Source: Clostridia bacterium (GTDB lineage Bacteria > Bacillota > Clostridia > Oscillospirales > CAG-272). From it: a DNA stretch of 64,000 nt. A model generated the notes under the pieces. That model made no database searches and was not told where the DNA came from. It was given only the letters and a program-made list of their open reading frames with translations. The position numbers and the translations under genes are program-made. Shown piece by piece: positions 17,911-26,668 of the stretch; position 1 is the first letter of the stretch, and each line of letters begins with the position of its first letter. Location: assembly GCA_017501245.1 (NCBI GenBank), contig JAFVXI010000026.1, positions 94,932 through 158,931 of the forward strand. The letters run 5' to 3'.

Positions 17911-19176
17911 ATGAAGAACATACGTGAGCTTCTTGATTTTATAAATGCGTCAAAAACCTCCCATCACGCAGCACACGAGGTAGCCGTAAGGCTTGACGCT
18001 GCCGGCTTTACCGCCCTCAAGGAAACAGAGGCGTGGCAGCTTTCAGACGGCGAGGGCTACTATCTTCTTCGCGGTGGTGCGATTATTGCCTTCAAGTATA
18101 AGAAGGATCCCACCTCCATGGCGATCATATCAGCTCATTCGGATTCTCCCGCCTTCAAGGTCAAATGCATTCCCGAGAGCGTCGGCAGCTACACCCGTCT
18201 TTCGGTCGAGTCCTATGGCGGAGCGATAAATTATACGTGGTTTGACAGACCGCTTAGCGTGGCTGGCAGGGCGCTCGTTTCTTGTTCGGGCGGCGCAGAG
18301 ATGAGGCTCGTTGATATAAGTGAACCCATCGCTGTTATCCCGAGCGTAGCGCCTCACCTTAAAAGGGATATTAACTCAAGCTTCGCTCCAAATCTTGCGA
18401 CCGATCTTCAGCCGCTCTTCTCAATATCTCAAAACTCCTCGCTGATGGATCTCGTTGCCGAGCGCCTCGGCGTCGAAAAGGAGGATGTTCTCTCACACGA
18501 CCTCTATTTATACTGTGCCGAGAAGGCATCCCTTGTAGGCAAGGATAACGAGCTTGTGTTAGCCCCCAGAATTGACGATCTCGCATCGGTATTTGGAGCG
18601 CTTGACGGACTTCTCAACTGTAAGGATAGCTCTGCTATGCCCGTGCTTGCCGTCTTTGATAACGAGGAGGTAGGCTCCTCTACTCTCGAGGGCGCAGCCT
18701 CGGATCTCTTTGCCGACGTCCTTGAAAAAACACTTTCGGACTCCTATCAGAGGGTCGTAAGAGCATCCTTGATGCTCTCCTGTGACGGTGCGCACGCACT
18801 CCATCCCAATCATCCCGAGCTTTCCGATCCCGCTTGTCGCCCTGTGCTTGGCGGCGGTGTGGTGATAAAGTATAACGCAAACCGAAGATATTCGACCGAT
18901 GCCACCTCCGACGGTGCGCTCCGTGCTTTAGCAAAGAGGGCGGGAATTGCTCTTCAGTGCTACGCTAACCGTGCAGATCTCCCCGGCGGCTCGACCCTCG
19001 GCTCTATCGCAACCACCCGTGTGCCCGTCACCACGGCGGATATTGGCGTGGCACAGCTTGCTATGCATTCGGCTGTCGAAACCTGCGCAGCTTCGGATAT
19101 CTATTCTCTTTGCGATCTCGCCAGAGAGTTTTATTCGGCAGGCTTGGTTATCGAAAACGGCGGTTTTAAGCTTTGA
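17911..19176 (+). CDS. Aminopeptidase, M18 family
   Basis: 421-aa zinc aminopeptidase of the M18 (aspartyl/aminopeptidase I) family, acting in the cytosol on peptides. Metal-site motifs are ISAHSDSP (His, Asp), RIDDLASVFGALDGLL (Asp) and DNEEVGSSTLEGA (Glu pair), with the C-terminal MHSAVETC His ligand. AAAGGAG precedes the ATG. It is divergent from the M29 peptidase gene, so two peptide-trimming enzymes share one control region. Confidence 0.93.
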   Translation: MKNIRELLDFINASKTSHHAAHEVAVRLDAAGFTALKETEAWQLSDGEGYYLLRGGAIIAFKYKKDPTSMAIISAHSDSPAFKVKCIPESVGSYTRLSVESYGGAINYTWFDRPLSVAGRALVSCSGGAEMRLVDISEPIAVIPSVAPHLKRDINSSFAPNLATDLQPLFSISQNSSLMDLVAERLGVEKEDVLSHDLYLYCAEKASLVGKDNELVLAPRIDDLASVFGALDGLLNCKDSSAMPVLAVFDNEEVGSSTLEGAASDLFADVLEKTLSDSYQRVVRASLMLSCDGAHALHPNHPELSDPACRPVLGGGVVIKYNANRRYSTDATSDGALRALAKRAGIALQCYANRADLPGGSTLGSIATTRVPVTTADIGVAQLAMHSAVETCAASDIYSLCDLAREFYSAGLVIENGGFKL

Positions 19177-19213
19177 TTTGCACATAATAGTTGTCATATT
19201 ATAGCTTAAAACA

Positions 19214-19242
19214 AAAAAGAGGAGATCACGTCTCCTCTTTTT
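19214..19242. terminator. Bidirectional terminator overlapping a stop codon
   Basis: AAAAAGAGGAGA and TCTCCTCTTTTT form a 12-bp stem with loop TCACG. The loop contains the stop codon of the minus-strand DUF5662 gene, so its last codons lie inside the terminator. Confidence 0.88.
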
Positions 19243-19777
19243 CAAGACAAATCCTGTCGAAAGTGCTTCTTAAATACTTCTTATTAAGTATGTATTTTTC
19301 TCCATGCTCGGCAAGATCGGTAAACACGGTTTCGATAAACTGCATGGTCTTTGGATTTCCGTCCACCTTGTTGCCGTGTCTGTGCCAGTGCTTCAGCGCA
19401 AGATCCTCGGAATAGTTCTTTCCCGCATAGGTCTTAGTTGCCGACAGCTTGTCGCAAATGCATTCGACGGCGTATTCGTACGGCATAAGCGGCGTGACCT
19501 CGCAGTCGCCGTCCAGCCAGTATTCGATATGGTGCTTGTTTCTGCCCTTGTGATGCAGCCACGCCATGCTTACTCCGGTCTTCTCTCTGCATACCCCTAT
19601 GGGAGAACGCACACCCGTGTAGTATTTTGCGCTCTCAAAAAGCTCGGTCGGCGAGAATTTCGAAAGGTCGTGAACGATTCCTCTCCAGAGTATCCCACAC
19701 TTTGCGCAGTGGATCAGCACCTTGTGCTTGTGCCTGATCACAAGGCCGATATGTCGAAAGAAATTAAGAAATCCCAT
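19226..19777 (-). CDS. DUF5662 family protein
   Basis: 183 aa, no signal peptide. It has the family's His/Asp-rich pattern: HDLSKFSPTELFESAKYY, AWLHHKGRNKHHIEYW and the ALKHWHRHG helix, suggesting a metal-binding helical protein of HD-like appearance. Catalytic activity is not established. The start at 19777 (second in-frame ATG) has GGAG 6 bases ahead; the ATG at 19789 has none. Confidence 0.8.
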   Translation of the reverse strand: MGFLNFFRHIGLVIRHKHKVLIHCAKCGILWRGIVHDLSKFSPTELFESAKYYTGVRSPIGVCREKTGVSMAWLHHKGRNKHHIEYWLDGDCEVTPLMPYEYAVECICDKLSATKTYAGKNYSEDLALKHWHRHGNKVDGNPKTMQFIETVFTDLAEHGEKYILNKKYLRSTFDRICLEKEET

Positions 19778-19806
19778 AACTGTCTCCATTATCGTTTCTC
19801 AACAAA

Positions 19807-19835
19807 ATTATACAACTATTCTTCACCTATGTCAA
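19807..19835 (-). promoter_or_regulatory. Perfect SigA promoter of the DUF5662 gene
   Basis: On the minus strand TTGACA (19835-19830), 17-nt spacer, TATAAT (19812-19807). The -35 box ends 1 base from the GGAGG of the divergent ABC gene. Confidence 0.88.
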
Positions 19836-19845
19836 GGAGGAAAAA

Positions 19846-20592
19846 ATGCTAGAGAATATTGATAGGTCGGTTCTCAGGATTGAGAGCCTTACTAAAAGAT
19901 ACGGCGATCACGTAGCCGTGGATAACCTTTCGCTTTCGATCTCAGAGGGCGAGATCTGCGCCTTCATCGGTCATAACGGCGCAGGAAAAACGACCACTCT
20001 GAAGTGTGCGATAGGAATTCTTGCTCCCGATGAGGGCGACGTGTATATTGACGGCATCTCGATCAGCGAGGATCCGCTTCTCGCTAAGGCCAGAGGCGCT
20101 TACATTCCCGACAACCCCGATCTCTACGAGTTCCTGTCGGGTATCAAATATCTAAACTTCATCGCCGACGTTTACGGCGTTGACACCGAGGTGAGAAACG
20201 CTAAGATCAACGATTACGCAGAGCGCCTCGGTCTGACCGAAGCCCTCGCAACGCAGATATCATCTTATTCACACGGTATGAAGCAGAAGCTCGCCGTTAT
20301 TTCTGCGTTTCTCCACTCCCCGAAGCTCATTATGATGGATGAGCCCTTCGTCGGCCTCGATCCCGTCGCCTCTCACACACTCAAGACGATGATGCGTGAG
20401 CATTGCGAGGCGGGTGGATCTATCTTCTTCTCGACTCACGTGCTTGACGTTGCTGAGAAGCTTTGCGATAGGGTTGCGATCATCAAGGAGGGCAAGCTCG
20501 TTGTGACGGGCTCTATGGACGACGTGCGAGGAGATGCATCTCTCGAGGACGTATTCCTCGAGCTTCAGGAGAGTGATGAAAATGCTTTCTAA
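19846..20592 (+). CDS. ABC transporter ATP-binding protein (ABC-2 type)
   Basis: 248 aa. Walker A GHNGAGKTT, signature YSHGMKQKL, Walker B LIMMDEPFVGLD, switch His in FFSTHVLDV. The layout matches exporter ATPases of the CcmA/NatA type. Its 3' end overlaps the permease gene, its membrane partner. AAGGAGG lies 5 bases before the ATG. The cargo is unknown. Confidence 0.9.
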   Translation: MLENIDRSVLRIESLTKRYGDHVAVDNLSLSISEGEICAFIGHNGAGKTTTLKCAIGILAPDEGDVYIDGISISEDPLLAKARGAYIPDNPDLYEFLSGIKYLNFIADVYGVDTEVRNAKINDYAERLGLTEALATQISSYSHGMKQKLAVISAFLHSPKLIMMDEPFVGLDPVASHTLKTMMREHCEAGGSIFFSTHVLDVAEKLCDRVAIIKEGKLVVTGSMDDVRGDASLEDVFLELQESDENAF

Positions 20593-22171
20593 ACTGATAA
20601 AGATCAGGCTGGCGTCGCTTTTCACAGGCAGAAAAGGGAAGAACGTCAAGCCCTCCCGCTTCGGCAAGATAGGAATTGGAATTCTCTTAGGATTTTTAGC
20701 CCTTATCTTCCTCCTTTACTTTTCGGCCATCGCATCGATCTTAGCTATGGTCCTCGTGCCTGCAGGGCTGGATTCGATGTACTTCGGCATATTCGATCTT
20801 CTGATCTTTGCTATCGTGTTCGTGCTTTCGGTGTTTGAAACCAAGAGCGAGCTGTTTGAATGCAAGGATAACGATCTGTTGCTTTCAATGCCGGTAAAGC
20901 CGAACGATATAGTGCTTTCAAGAGCCTTTACGGTCATTATAATGAACATCGTTGAGGCATTCTTTGTGATGTCGCCCGCCATCGTGTTTTACGTCTTGGA
21001 GGGAGGAAATCCCTGGTATATCGCATCTGTTGTTCCGGTTACGGTATTGCTCGCCCTGCTTGCGACGGCGCTTTCCTCCGGGGTTGGCTTCCTCGTAGCT
21101 AAGATATCCGCAAGATTTAAGAACAATACCCTCGTATCCGTCGTTCTTACCATTGCGTTTTTAGTCCTCTATTTCGTCGGCTTCGATTGGCTGATGACCG
21201 CTATGGATCAGCTTGAGATCGATCCCGAGGGCGCTATCGCTTCGCTTTCCGAGTCGATGGGCTTTATTGGCATTATCGGTGATTGCTCCTTGGCTAAGCC
21301 GCTAAATCTGTTAATATTTATTGTCATTTCCGTAGCAATATCGCTTGCAACCTTCCTTATCATAACCAAAAACTACTTTGCTATTATTTCGCACACCGGT
21401 TATTCCGGCAAGAAAAAATACGTAAAAACCACCCTCCGCTCAAGCTCCCTTCTCCTGGCACTATCCAAAAAGGAGCTTGCCACCCTCTTCTCGAATTCCG
21501 CCTATATTTTAAACGGCGGCATGGGTGTTATATTCGAGGTGTTGATGTCGGTCTTACTGCTCGCAAACGGCGAGGGGATATCCGAGATGCTCTTCCTGTT
21601 CGGCTTTGGCGCCGACGAGGGTATGCTGGCTACTTTAGCCTCTGCGTTACTGTTTGGCTTTGCATCTCTTAACTCAGTTTCCGCATCCGCGCTTTCTCTT
21701 GAGGGCAAGTATTTCTGGATCGTCAAGTCCTCTCCTATCCCCACCGAAACGCTGATCTACGCCAAGCTGGTGCCGCATCTTGCACTGTCGTTGCCGGCAT
21801 CGCTCGTCAGCTCGGTTATCGTATCTATCGCACTTGGTCTTACCCCTCTTTGGTGGATCCCCGTTATCCTCATCCCCATCCTCGGATGCTTCGTATTTGC
21901 TATGCTCGGGCTAATTCTTAATATAGCTATGCCTAAGCTTGAGTTTGAAAATCCCACGCAGGTAGTAAAGCAGTCCATGCCCGTATTTCTTCTCTCGTTT
22001 GGTGGAATGATATTCCTGATGGCGGCGGTTGCGGTGTCGTTTATGGCTGTTGCCTTCCTCGGCTCGCTCGTCACCGTCCTGCTTATGCTTGCGATATCCA
22101 TTCTCCTTTGCGTGGTGCTTTATCTCATTCTTATGGGTCCCTCGGCGAGAAGACTCGGGAAAATATCCTAG
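20576..22171 (+). CDS. ABC-2 type exporter permease
   Basis: 531 aa with about twelve hydrophobic segments, partner of the preceding ATPase. The ATG at 20576 lies inside the ATPase gene (17-base overlap) with CAGGAG 5 bases ahead. Members with this layout (soluble loop about residues 265-300, then the second membrane half) belong to the large Clostridia ABC-2 permease group; substrate unassigned. Confidence 0.82.
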   Translation: MKMLSKLIKIRLASLFTGRKGKNVKPSRFGKIGIGILLGFLALIFLLYFSAIASILAMVLVPAGLDSMYFGIFDLLIFAIVFVLSVFETKSELFECKDNDLLLSMPVKPNDIVLSRAFTVIIMNIVEAFFVMSPAIVFYVLEGGNPWYIASVVPVTVLLALLATALSSGVGFLVAKISARFKNNTLVSVVLTIAFLVLYFVGFDWLMTAMDQLEIDPEGAIASLSESMGFIGIIGDCSLAKPLNLLIFIVISVAISLATFLIITKNYFAIISHTGYSGKKKYVKTTLRSSSLLLALSKKELATLFSNSAYILNGGMGVIFEVLMSVLLLANGEGISEMLFLFGFGADEGMLATLASALLFGFASLNSVSASALSLEGKYFWIVKSSPIPTETLIYAKLVPHLALSLPASLVSSVIVSIALGLTPLWWIPVILIPILGCFVFAMLGLILNIAMPKLEFENPTQVVKQSMPVFLLSFGGMIFLMAAVAVSFMAVAFLGSLVTVLLMLAISILLCVVLYLILMGPSARRLGKIS

Positions 22172-22181
22172 CGGAGGTCAT

Positions 22182-23276
22182 ATGAGCCAAAAGTTCAGGC
22201 TTAAGGATTATGTGCCGACCTGGGTCGTCGTCTCGGCGGTGCTCTTCGGCGTTTGCACGGTGCTGACTCTCATCAGCAGAGTCTCGGTGCCTCTTGCGGA
22301 TTTCATAAACTCCTTCGTCGCAACTCCTCTTCGCGCCTTCTTCGCCGCTCTTACCTATATTCTTCCGTTTTCTCTTTTTGAGCTTATACTTATCCTTCTT
22401 TTGCCCGCCCTCGCCCTACTGATTTTTATCCTCGTAAAGCGAGCGGGAGACCTGGCTTCAATGATAAGAGGTGCTCTCTCCGTCGTTGGCGTTATATTAA
22501 TACTCATATCCTGGTACGATATCGTAATGGCTATCCCATATAACGTAACGCCTCTTGCCGATAGGCTGGGAATTGAGGAGAAAAAGGACATATCAAAGGA
22601 TGAGCTTTATTCCGTCACTCTCGAGGTGCTGGAGCGTGTTAACGAGCTTTCTCCGTTAGTCGACCGTGAGGACGGAATAGGTGATATCGGGCTTACGGAT
22701 CACGAGCTTTCCGTACAGATCTCACGTGCCTACGAGGATCTACGTGACCATTATCCCTTCTATTTCAGCTTTGCCTCCAGGCATAAGCCTATCTTTTTCA
22801 GCGGCATTATGACCGATATGGGCATCACGGGCATCTACACCTATTTTACGGGCGAAGCTAACGTAAACACCCTTTACCCCGATTATGACTACGCCTTCAC
22901 CGTCGCTCACGAATTTGCTCATCAACGAGGGATAAACCGTGAGAACGAGGCAAACTTTATGGCGTTTCTCGTTCTTTCACACTCCGAAAGCACCTTCCTT
23001 CAGTATAGCGCCTATCTTAATCTGTTTCAGTATCTCGCCTCGGCGATCTACTCGACGGATAAGGAGCTGTACCGAGAGCTATACGCATCGCTGGACGAGG
23101 GGGCAATTTCCGACGTCAGGCGCTCGAATGAGATAACGAGAGAGCATATGGACAGTCCTCTCTATAAGCTGATGAACAGCGTCAACGACGCATATCTGAA
23201 ATCCAACGGGACGGAAGGCGTCGTCAGCTACGGCTACGTCGTTCGTCTTGCCGTAGCGTACTTTAATAAAAACTGA
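22182..23276 (+). CDS. DUF3810 family membrane metalloprotease-like protein
   Basis: 364 aa. Three N-terminal membrane helices (about residues 15-40, 60-90, 95-125) are followed by an external domain with a zinc-peptidase motif, AHEFAHQRG, and a downstream Glu-rich ENEANFMAFL helix (HExxH...E pattern). Whether it is proteolytic is not known. GGAGG lies 5 bases before the ATG. It begins 10 bases after the ABC permease stop, so it is probably co-transcribed with the exporter. Confidence 0.82.
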   Translation: MSQKFRLKDYVPTWVVVSAVLFGVCTVLTLISRVSVPLADFINSFVATPLRAFFAALTYILPFSLFELILILLLPALALLIFILVKRAGDLASMIRGALSVVGVILILISWYDIVMAIPYNVTPLADRLGIEEKKDISKDELYSVTLEVLERVNELSPLVDREDGIGDIGLTDHELSVQISRAYEDLRDHYPFYFSFASRHKPIFFSGIMTDMGITGIYTYFTGEANVNTLYPDYDYAFTVAHEFAHQRGINRENEANFMAFLVLSHSESTFLQYSAYLNLFQYLASAIYSTDKELYRELYASLDEGAISDVRRSNEITREHMDSPLYKLMNSVNDAYLKSNGTEGVVSYGYVVRLAVAYFNKN

Positions 23277-23292
23277 AAAACTATAACAAATC

Positions 23293-23348
23293 AAAGACCG
23301 GGAGCATCATGGGTAGCTTATTCTGCTACCTTGGCGCTCTCGGTCTTT
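23293..23348 (+). terminator. Long imperfect hairpin upstream of murA
   Basis: AAAGACCGGGAGC pairs with GCTCTCGGTCTTT (13 bp, one G-U), with an inner GGTAGC/GCTACC stem. The T-run is only three bases, so it may be a terminator for the DUF3810 gene or a leader structure for murA. Confidence 0.55.
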
Positions 23349-23408
23349 GTGTCACTTTCCCACCCCACGAATAGTATGTACTGTATTGCTTCTCATTTGG
23401 AGGTGGGT

Positions 23409-24629
23409 GTGAAAAAGCTTGTTATCAACGGTGGCGTGCCGTTATTTGGCAGAGTCAGGGTCAGCGGATCGAAGAACGCCGCACTGCCCATCATTTTTTC
23501 ATCTCTTGCCCTCCGCGGCATATCACGTATAAAGGGCCTCGCCGATATCGGAGACGTGCGTGTCGCACTCGACCTCATCGGCTGTTATGGTGCAAAAGTA
23601 AAGAGGGAGGGCAGAGATACCCTGATTGACACCACTACGCTGAAATACGTTTCTCCGCCACCAGAGCTTACCTCTATGCTCCGTGCTTCTACCTACCTTA
23701 TGGGAGCCTCTCTTATCCGCTTTGGCAGAGCCGAGCTGGTCAACCACGGCGGCTGTAATTTTTCCGCCCGACCGATAGATATGCACCTCGATGCTCTTGC
23801 TTCGCACGGGGCTGTGATAGCAGGCGACGTTATCAGCGGGGGGAGGCTCGTCCCCTCAGTGGTTAGGTTTAAAAAGCGCTCCGTCGGCGCAACCGTAAAC
23901 GCATTGATATCTGCCGCAGGGATCGAGGGCGAGAGCGTTATCGAGGGCTGTGCCTTAGAGCCGCATATATTCGTATTGGTCGATTATCTTCGCTCTGCCG
24001 GTGCAAGCATAAGCTTCGTTGGTGACAGAGCTACCGTGCGTGGCGGCGAGCTGTCGGGAGCAGAGGTCAGCATTCCCGGAGATATGATCGAGGCGGGCAG
24101 CTACGTTGCCGCATCGATTGCAAGCGGTGGCAGAGTGCAGGTGCAGGGCTTTGATCGCTCCGAGCTCTCGTCATTTATTGAAGCCCTCGGTGCCTCCGGC
24201 GTCTCATTTGAGGACGGCGAGGACGTAGTCGCCTACGGCAAGCCTGCGAGGCGCTTTTCGGTTTGCGCCGCGCCATATCCGGGATTTCCGACCGACCTCC
24301 AGCCCGTCGTAGCACCGCTTATGTCTTTTGCCGGCGGATGCCTGAAGGATGAGGTCTGGCGTGAGCGATTCGGTTATCTCGACGGTCTCGGTGCCTTCGG
24401 CTTAAGATCAAGAGCACTCGGAGATATGCGCGAGGTCTTTCCATCCGAGCTGCATCCCGCACGGGCTTATGCGCCCGATCTCAGAGGCGGCTTTGCTATG
24501 CTTCTCGCCGCCCTTATGGCAGACGGGGAGAGCGAGATCTATAACGCCGACGTTATACTTAGAGGCTATGAAAATATCACCGAAAAGCTAAGCGGTCTCG
24601 GCGCCGAAATATCGCTTTGCGAAATGTAA
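23409..24629 (+). CDS. murA: UDP-N-acetylglucosamine 1-carboxyvinyltransferase (divergent MurA)
   Basis: 406 aa from a GTG start; GGAGG (23399-23403) lies 5 bases ahead. Family motifs: SGSKNAALPI (catalytic Lys), LRAS, GGCNFSARPIDMH (catalytic Cys and Arg), PYPGFPTDLQPVV and DLRGG...RGYENITEKL. The enzyme adds enolpyruvate to UDP-GlcNAc in the first committed step of peptidoglycan synthesis. The loop before the Cys (NHGGCNFS rather than the usual PGGCxIG) and the shortened C-terminal region mark it as divergent, so it may be a second copy (MurA2/MurAB-like). Confidence 0.85.
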   Translation: MKKLVINGGVPLFGRVRVSGSKNAALPIIFSSLALRGISRIKGLADIGDVRVALDLIGCYGAKVKREGRDTLIDTTTLKYVSPPPELTSMLRASTYLMGASLIRFGRAELVNHGGCNFSARPIDMHLDALASHGAVIAGDVISGGRLVPSVVRFKKRSVGATVNALISAAGIEGESVIEGCALEPHIFVLVDYLRSAGASISFVGDRATVRGGELSGAEVSIPGDMIEAGSYVAASIASGGRVQVQGFDRSELSSFIEALGASGVSFEDGEDVVAYGKPARRFSVCAAPYPGFPTDLQPVVAPLMSFAGGCLKDEVWRERFGYLDGLGAFGLRSRALGDMREVFPSELHPARAYAPDLRGGFAMLLAALMADGESEIYNADVILRGYENITEKLSGLGAEISLCEM

Positions 24630-24651
24630 CGTGAGTTTAATAATTTTCCTA

Positions 24652-24679
24652 TTGACAAAATGCGAATTATGAGTAAAAT
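24652..24679 (+). promoter_or_regulatory. SigA promoter of the pyridoxamine kinase gene
   Basis: TTGACA (24652-24657), 16-nt spacer, TAAAAT (24674-24679), in an AT-rich gap just after murA. Confidence 0.8.
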
Positions 24680-24713
24680 AATAATATAAACTAGGAAAAT
24701 CGAGGTAAAAACG

Positions 24714-25544
24714 ATGAAAAGGATAATGACTATCCAGGATATCTCCTGCGTTGGTAAATGCTCGCTTACCGTAGCTCTGCCTATCATATCAGCTGCGGGT
24801 GTCGAGGCGGCGGTTCTTCCGACGGCGGTACTATCCACGCACACACAGTTCGCAAAGTTTACCTTCTGCGATCTGACCGGGGAGATTCAGCCTATATCTG
24901 ATACGCTCGATGAGCTTGGCATTACCTTTGATGCTATCTACACCGGCTATCTCGGCTCGTTCGAGCAGCTTGGTCTCGTCTCTGACTTTATCGATAGATT
25001 TGGCAAGTCCGCCAAGGTCGTCATCGATCCTGTAATGGCAGATAACGGAAAGCTATACACGGGCTTTACCCCCGAGTTTGCCAAGGCTATGGCAGGCCTC
25101 TGCGGCAAGGCAGATCTCATAATTCCTAACCTTACCGAGGCTTCCTTTATGCTCGGCGTTCCTTATCAGCCCGACTATGACGAGGAGTATATAAAGGCGC
25201 TGCTCAAGCAGCTCGCAGGTCTCGGCGCCAAGGAGGTTGCCCTCACGGGCATCAGCTTTGAGGAGGATAAGATCGGCGTTTATTCCTATTCTAAGGAAAC
25301 CGACACCTATGCCTACTACGCAAATAAAAAGCTCCCCCTCACCTATCACGGAACCGGTGACGTCTACGCCTCCGCAGCTCTCGGTGCACTTATGAGAGGC
25401 TTTTCGACCGAGGATTCGCTCGCTATCGCCGTTGATTACACGCTTAGGTGTATGGAAAAGACTGCCGAGGATCCCGACCATCGCTTCTACGGCGTAAACT
25501 TTGAGGAAGCGCTTCCTTATTATATTGAACTGTTAAATAGATAA
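24714..25544 (+). CDS. Pyridoxamine/pyridoxal kinase
   Basis: 276-aa PfkB/ribokinase-fold kinase that phosphorylates B6 vitamers to make PLP. It opens with the family's IQDISCVGKCSLTVALPIIS. The anion hole and catalytic Asp lie in YHGTGDVYASAALGA near residue 218. The substrate class is inferred from resemblance to PdxY/PdxK; which vitamer is preferred cannot be told. It is monocistronic, between a promoter and the terminator at 25553. Confidence 0.88.
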   Translation: MKRIMTIQDISCVGKCSLTVALPIISAAGVEAAVLPTAVLSTHTQFAKFTFCDLTGEIQPISDTLDELGITFDAIYTGYLGSFEQLGLVSDFIDRFGKSAKVVIDPVMADNGKLYTGFTPEFAKAMAGLCGKADLIIPNLTEASFMLGVPYQPDYDEEYIKALLKQLAGLGAKEVALTGISFEEDKIGVYSYSKETDTYAYYANKKLPLTYHGTGDVYASAALGALMRGFSTEDSLAIAVDYTLRCMEKTAEDPDHRFYGVNFEEALPYYIELLNR

Positions 25545-25552
25545 CCAACCGG

Positions 25553-25577
25553 TACCCGAGGATCAAGTCCTCGGGTA
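25553..25577. terminator. Terminator, probably bidirectional
   Basis: TACCCGAGGA and TCCTCGGGTA form a 10-bp stem with loop TCAAG, followed by TTTATCTTCTTTT on the plus strand. It separates the kinase gene from the convergent TIGR04086 gene. Confidence 0.8.
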
Positions 25578-25578
25578 T

Positions 25579-25977
25579 TTATCTTCTTTTCCTCTTTGCA
25601 CTAAACCTCTGCGACAGTACTGAACCTACCAGCGTCGTCATCGTGAAGATCAAAAGATTTATCAGCGTGCTTACGCTCACCCCTCCCGAGGCGATGCTTC
25701 CCACCGCAAACAAAAGGGCAGAGAAGAGCAGCGAGGCGAGCAGAGTGCGCGCGACACTCCCTCCCGAAATACGATAAGAAATAAAGCCCGAAGCAAGCCC
25801 GGAAGCAACGACCGCAGCGATCGCCCCGACGCCTATATACGATAAGGGGTCGTCGGTCAGCCCGATCACAAAAGCGGTAAGCAGCAGGACCGCAAGCATC
25901 GCTCCGACAGGTATAGACAGCAGTATGAGCAGCTCCTTAATCGTCCCACCTCCGCTGTTCCTTCTTTTTATTTGCAT
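25579..25977 (-). CDS. TIGR04086-family membrane protein
   Basis: 132 aa, four predicted membrane helices after a basic N-terminus (MQIKRRN). AGGAG lies 7 bases before the ATG at 25977; longer in-frame starts run into the yajC terminator and have no ribosome site. In Clostridia this family commonly lies next to yajC, as here, but its function is unknown. Confidence 0.78.
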   Translation of the reverse strand: MQIKRRNSGGGTIKELLILLSIPVGAMLAVLLLTAFVIGLTDDPLSYIGVGAIAAVVASGLASGFISYRISGGSVARTLLASLLFSALLFAVGSIASGGVSVSTLINLLIFTMTTLVGSVLSQRFSAKRKRR

Positions 25978-26076
25978 AAAAAACTCCTTTCCTTCGCCAG
26001 AAGGCGGTAAATGTCGTCGAACCTCGCCCGAGCCAATGTAGCCTTCAGCGAGAGGGATCGGCACAAAAACAATAAA

Positions 26077-26126
26077 AAAAGACCCGCCGACCGACTTTTA
26101 CTAAAGCCTATTCGACGGGTTCTTTT
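26077..26126 (-). terminator. Terminator downstream of yajC
   Basis: On the minus strand AAAAGAACCCGTCGA pairs with TCGGCGGGTCTTTT (one bulge, one G-U) across a 20-nt loop. It is followed by a long T-run (TTTTTTTATTG). Confidence 0.78.
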
Positions 26127-26146
26127 ATTATGACAGAAGCAAGAGA

Positions 26147-26524
26147 TTACTTGCTCTCGTCGGCCTTCTCGGTCTCCTGTGCGGGAGCCTCCTCGGGGGT
26201 CTCAAGCTTGGGAGCGAGAGTGTCCTGGATCCTTACGTCAACGCTTCTGATAGCGCCCTTAAGGAAGCGGATATGGGTCTTCGCCTTGGTGGTCTCAAGC
26301 ACGAAGGTCTCCTCTCTGATAGAAACGACCTTACCGATGATGCCACCGATGGTAGTAACCTCGTCGCCAACGGTAAGAGCGTCGCGCATCTCCTGATCCT
26401 CCTTCTCCTTCTTCTTCTGAGGACGGATCATGAAGAAATAGAAGAATACGAACAGAAGCACGATACCGCCTATCGAGAAGAGGCTGGAGAGATCAACTCC
26501 TTCAAGTAAAAACGAAAAGCTCAT
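26147..26524 (-). CDS. yajC: Preprotein translocase accessory subunit YajC
   Basis: 125-aa inner-membrane protein associated with SecDF/SecYEG. One membrane helix (about residues 14-33, GGIVLLFVFFYFFMIRPQ) is followed by the diagnostic RPQKKKEKE turn and the GDEVTTIGGIIGKVV beta domain. The Glu/Ala-rich tail is acidic. The start is placed at the second ATG (26524), with AAAGGAA about 8-9 bases ahead. Confidence 0.93.
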   Translation of the reverse strand: MSFSFLLEGVDLSSLFSIGGIVLLFVFFYFFMIRPQKKKEKEDQEMRDALTVGDEVTTIGGIIGKVVSIREETFVLETTKAKTHIRFLKGAIRSVDVRIQDTLAPKLETPEEAPAQETEKADESK

Positions 26525-26565
26525 TTTCAAATTTCCTTTCATATTATCATTATTAATTCCAAACT

Positions 26566-26594
26566 ATTATACACCAACGAGCGAGGAAAATCAA
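26566..26594 (-). promoter_or_regulatory. SigA promoter of yajC
   Basis: On the minus strand TTGATT (26594-26589), 17-nt spacer, TATAAT (26571-26566). Confidence 0.75.
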
Positions 26595-26668
26595 GTCAAA
26601 CTAAATAAATTCAAAAATAATTAAACAGTTCCTTCCTCTCCCCGTGATCTCGACGTCGTTGCAAGGTG

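Noticed and set aside
22029..22181. Longer N-terminus for the DUF3810 protein
   Set aside because: It would overlap the ABC permease gene by 140 bases and lacks a ribosome site; ATG 22182 has GGAGG and starts right at the first membrane region.
23293..23348. Insertion sequence end or mobile element repeat
   Set aside because: Only a single hairpin is present, with no transposase and no flanking direct repeats.
23331..23408. Longer N-terminus for MurA
   Set aside because: The extra residues lie inside the hairpin and do not match the family start; the GTG at 23409 has GGAGG at the right distance.
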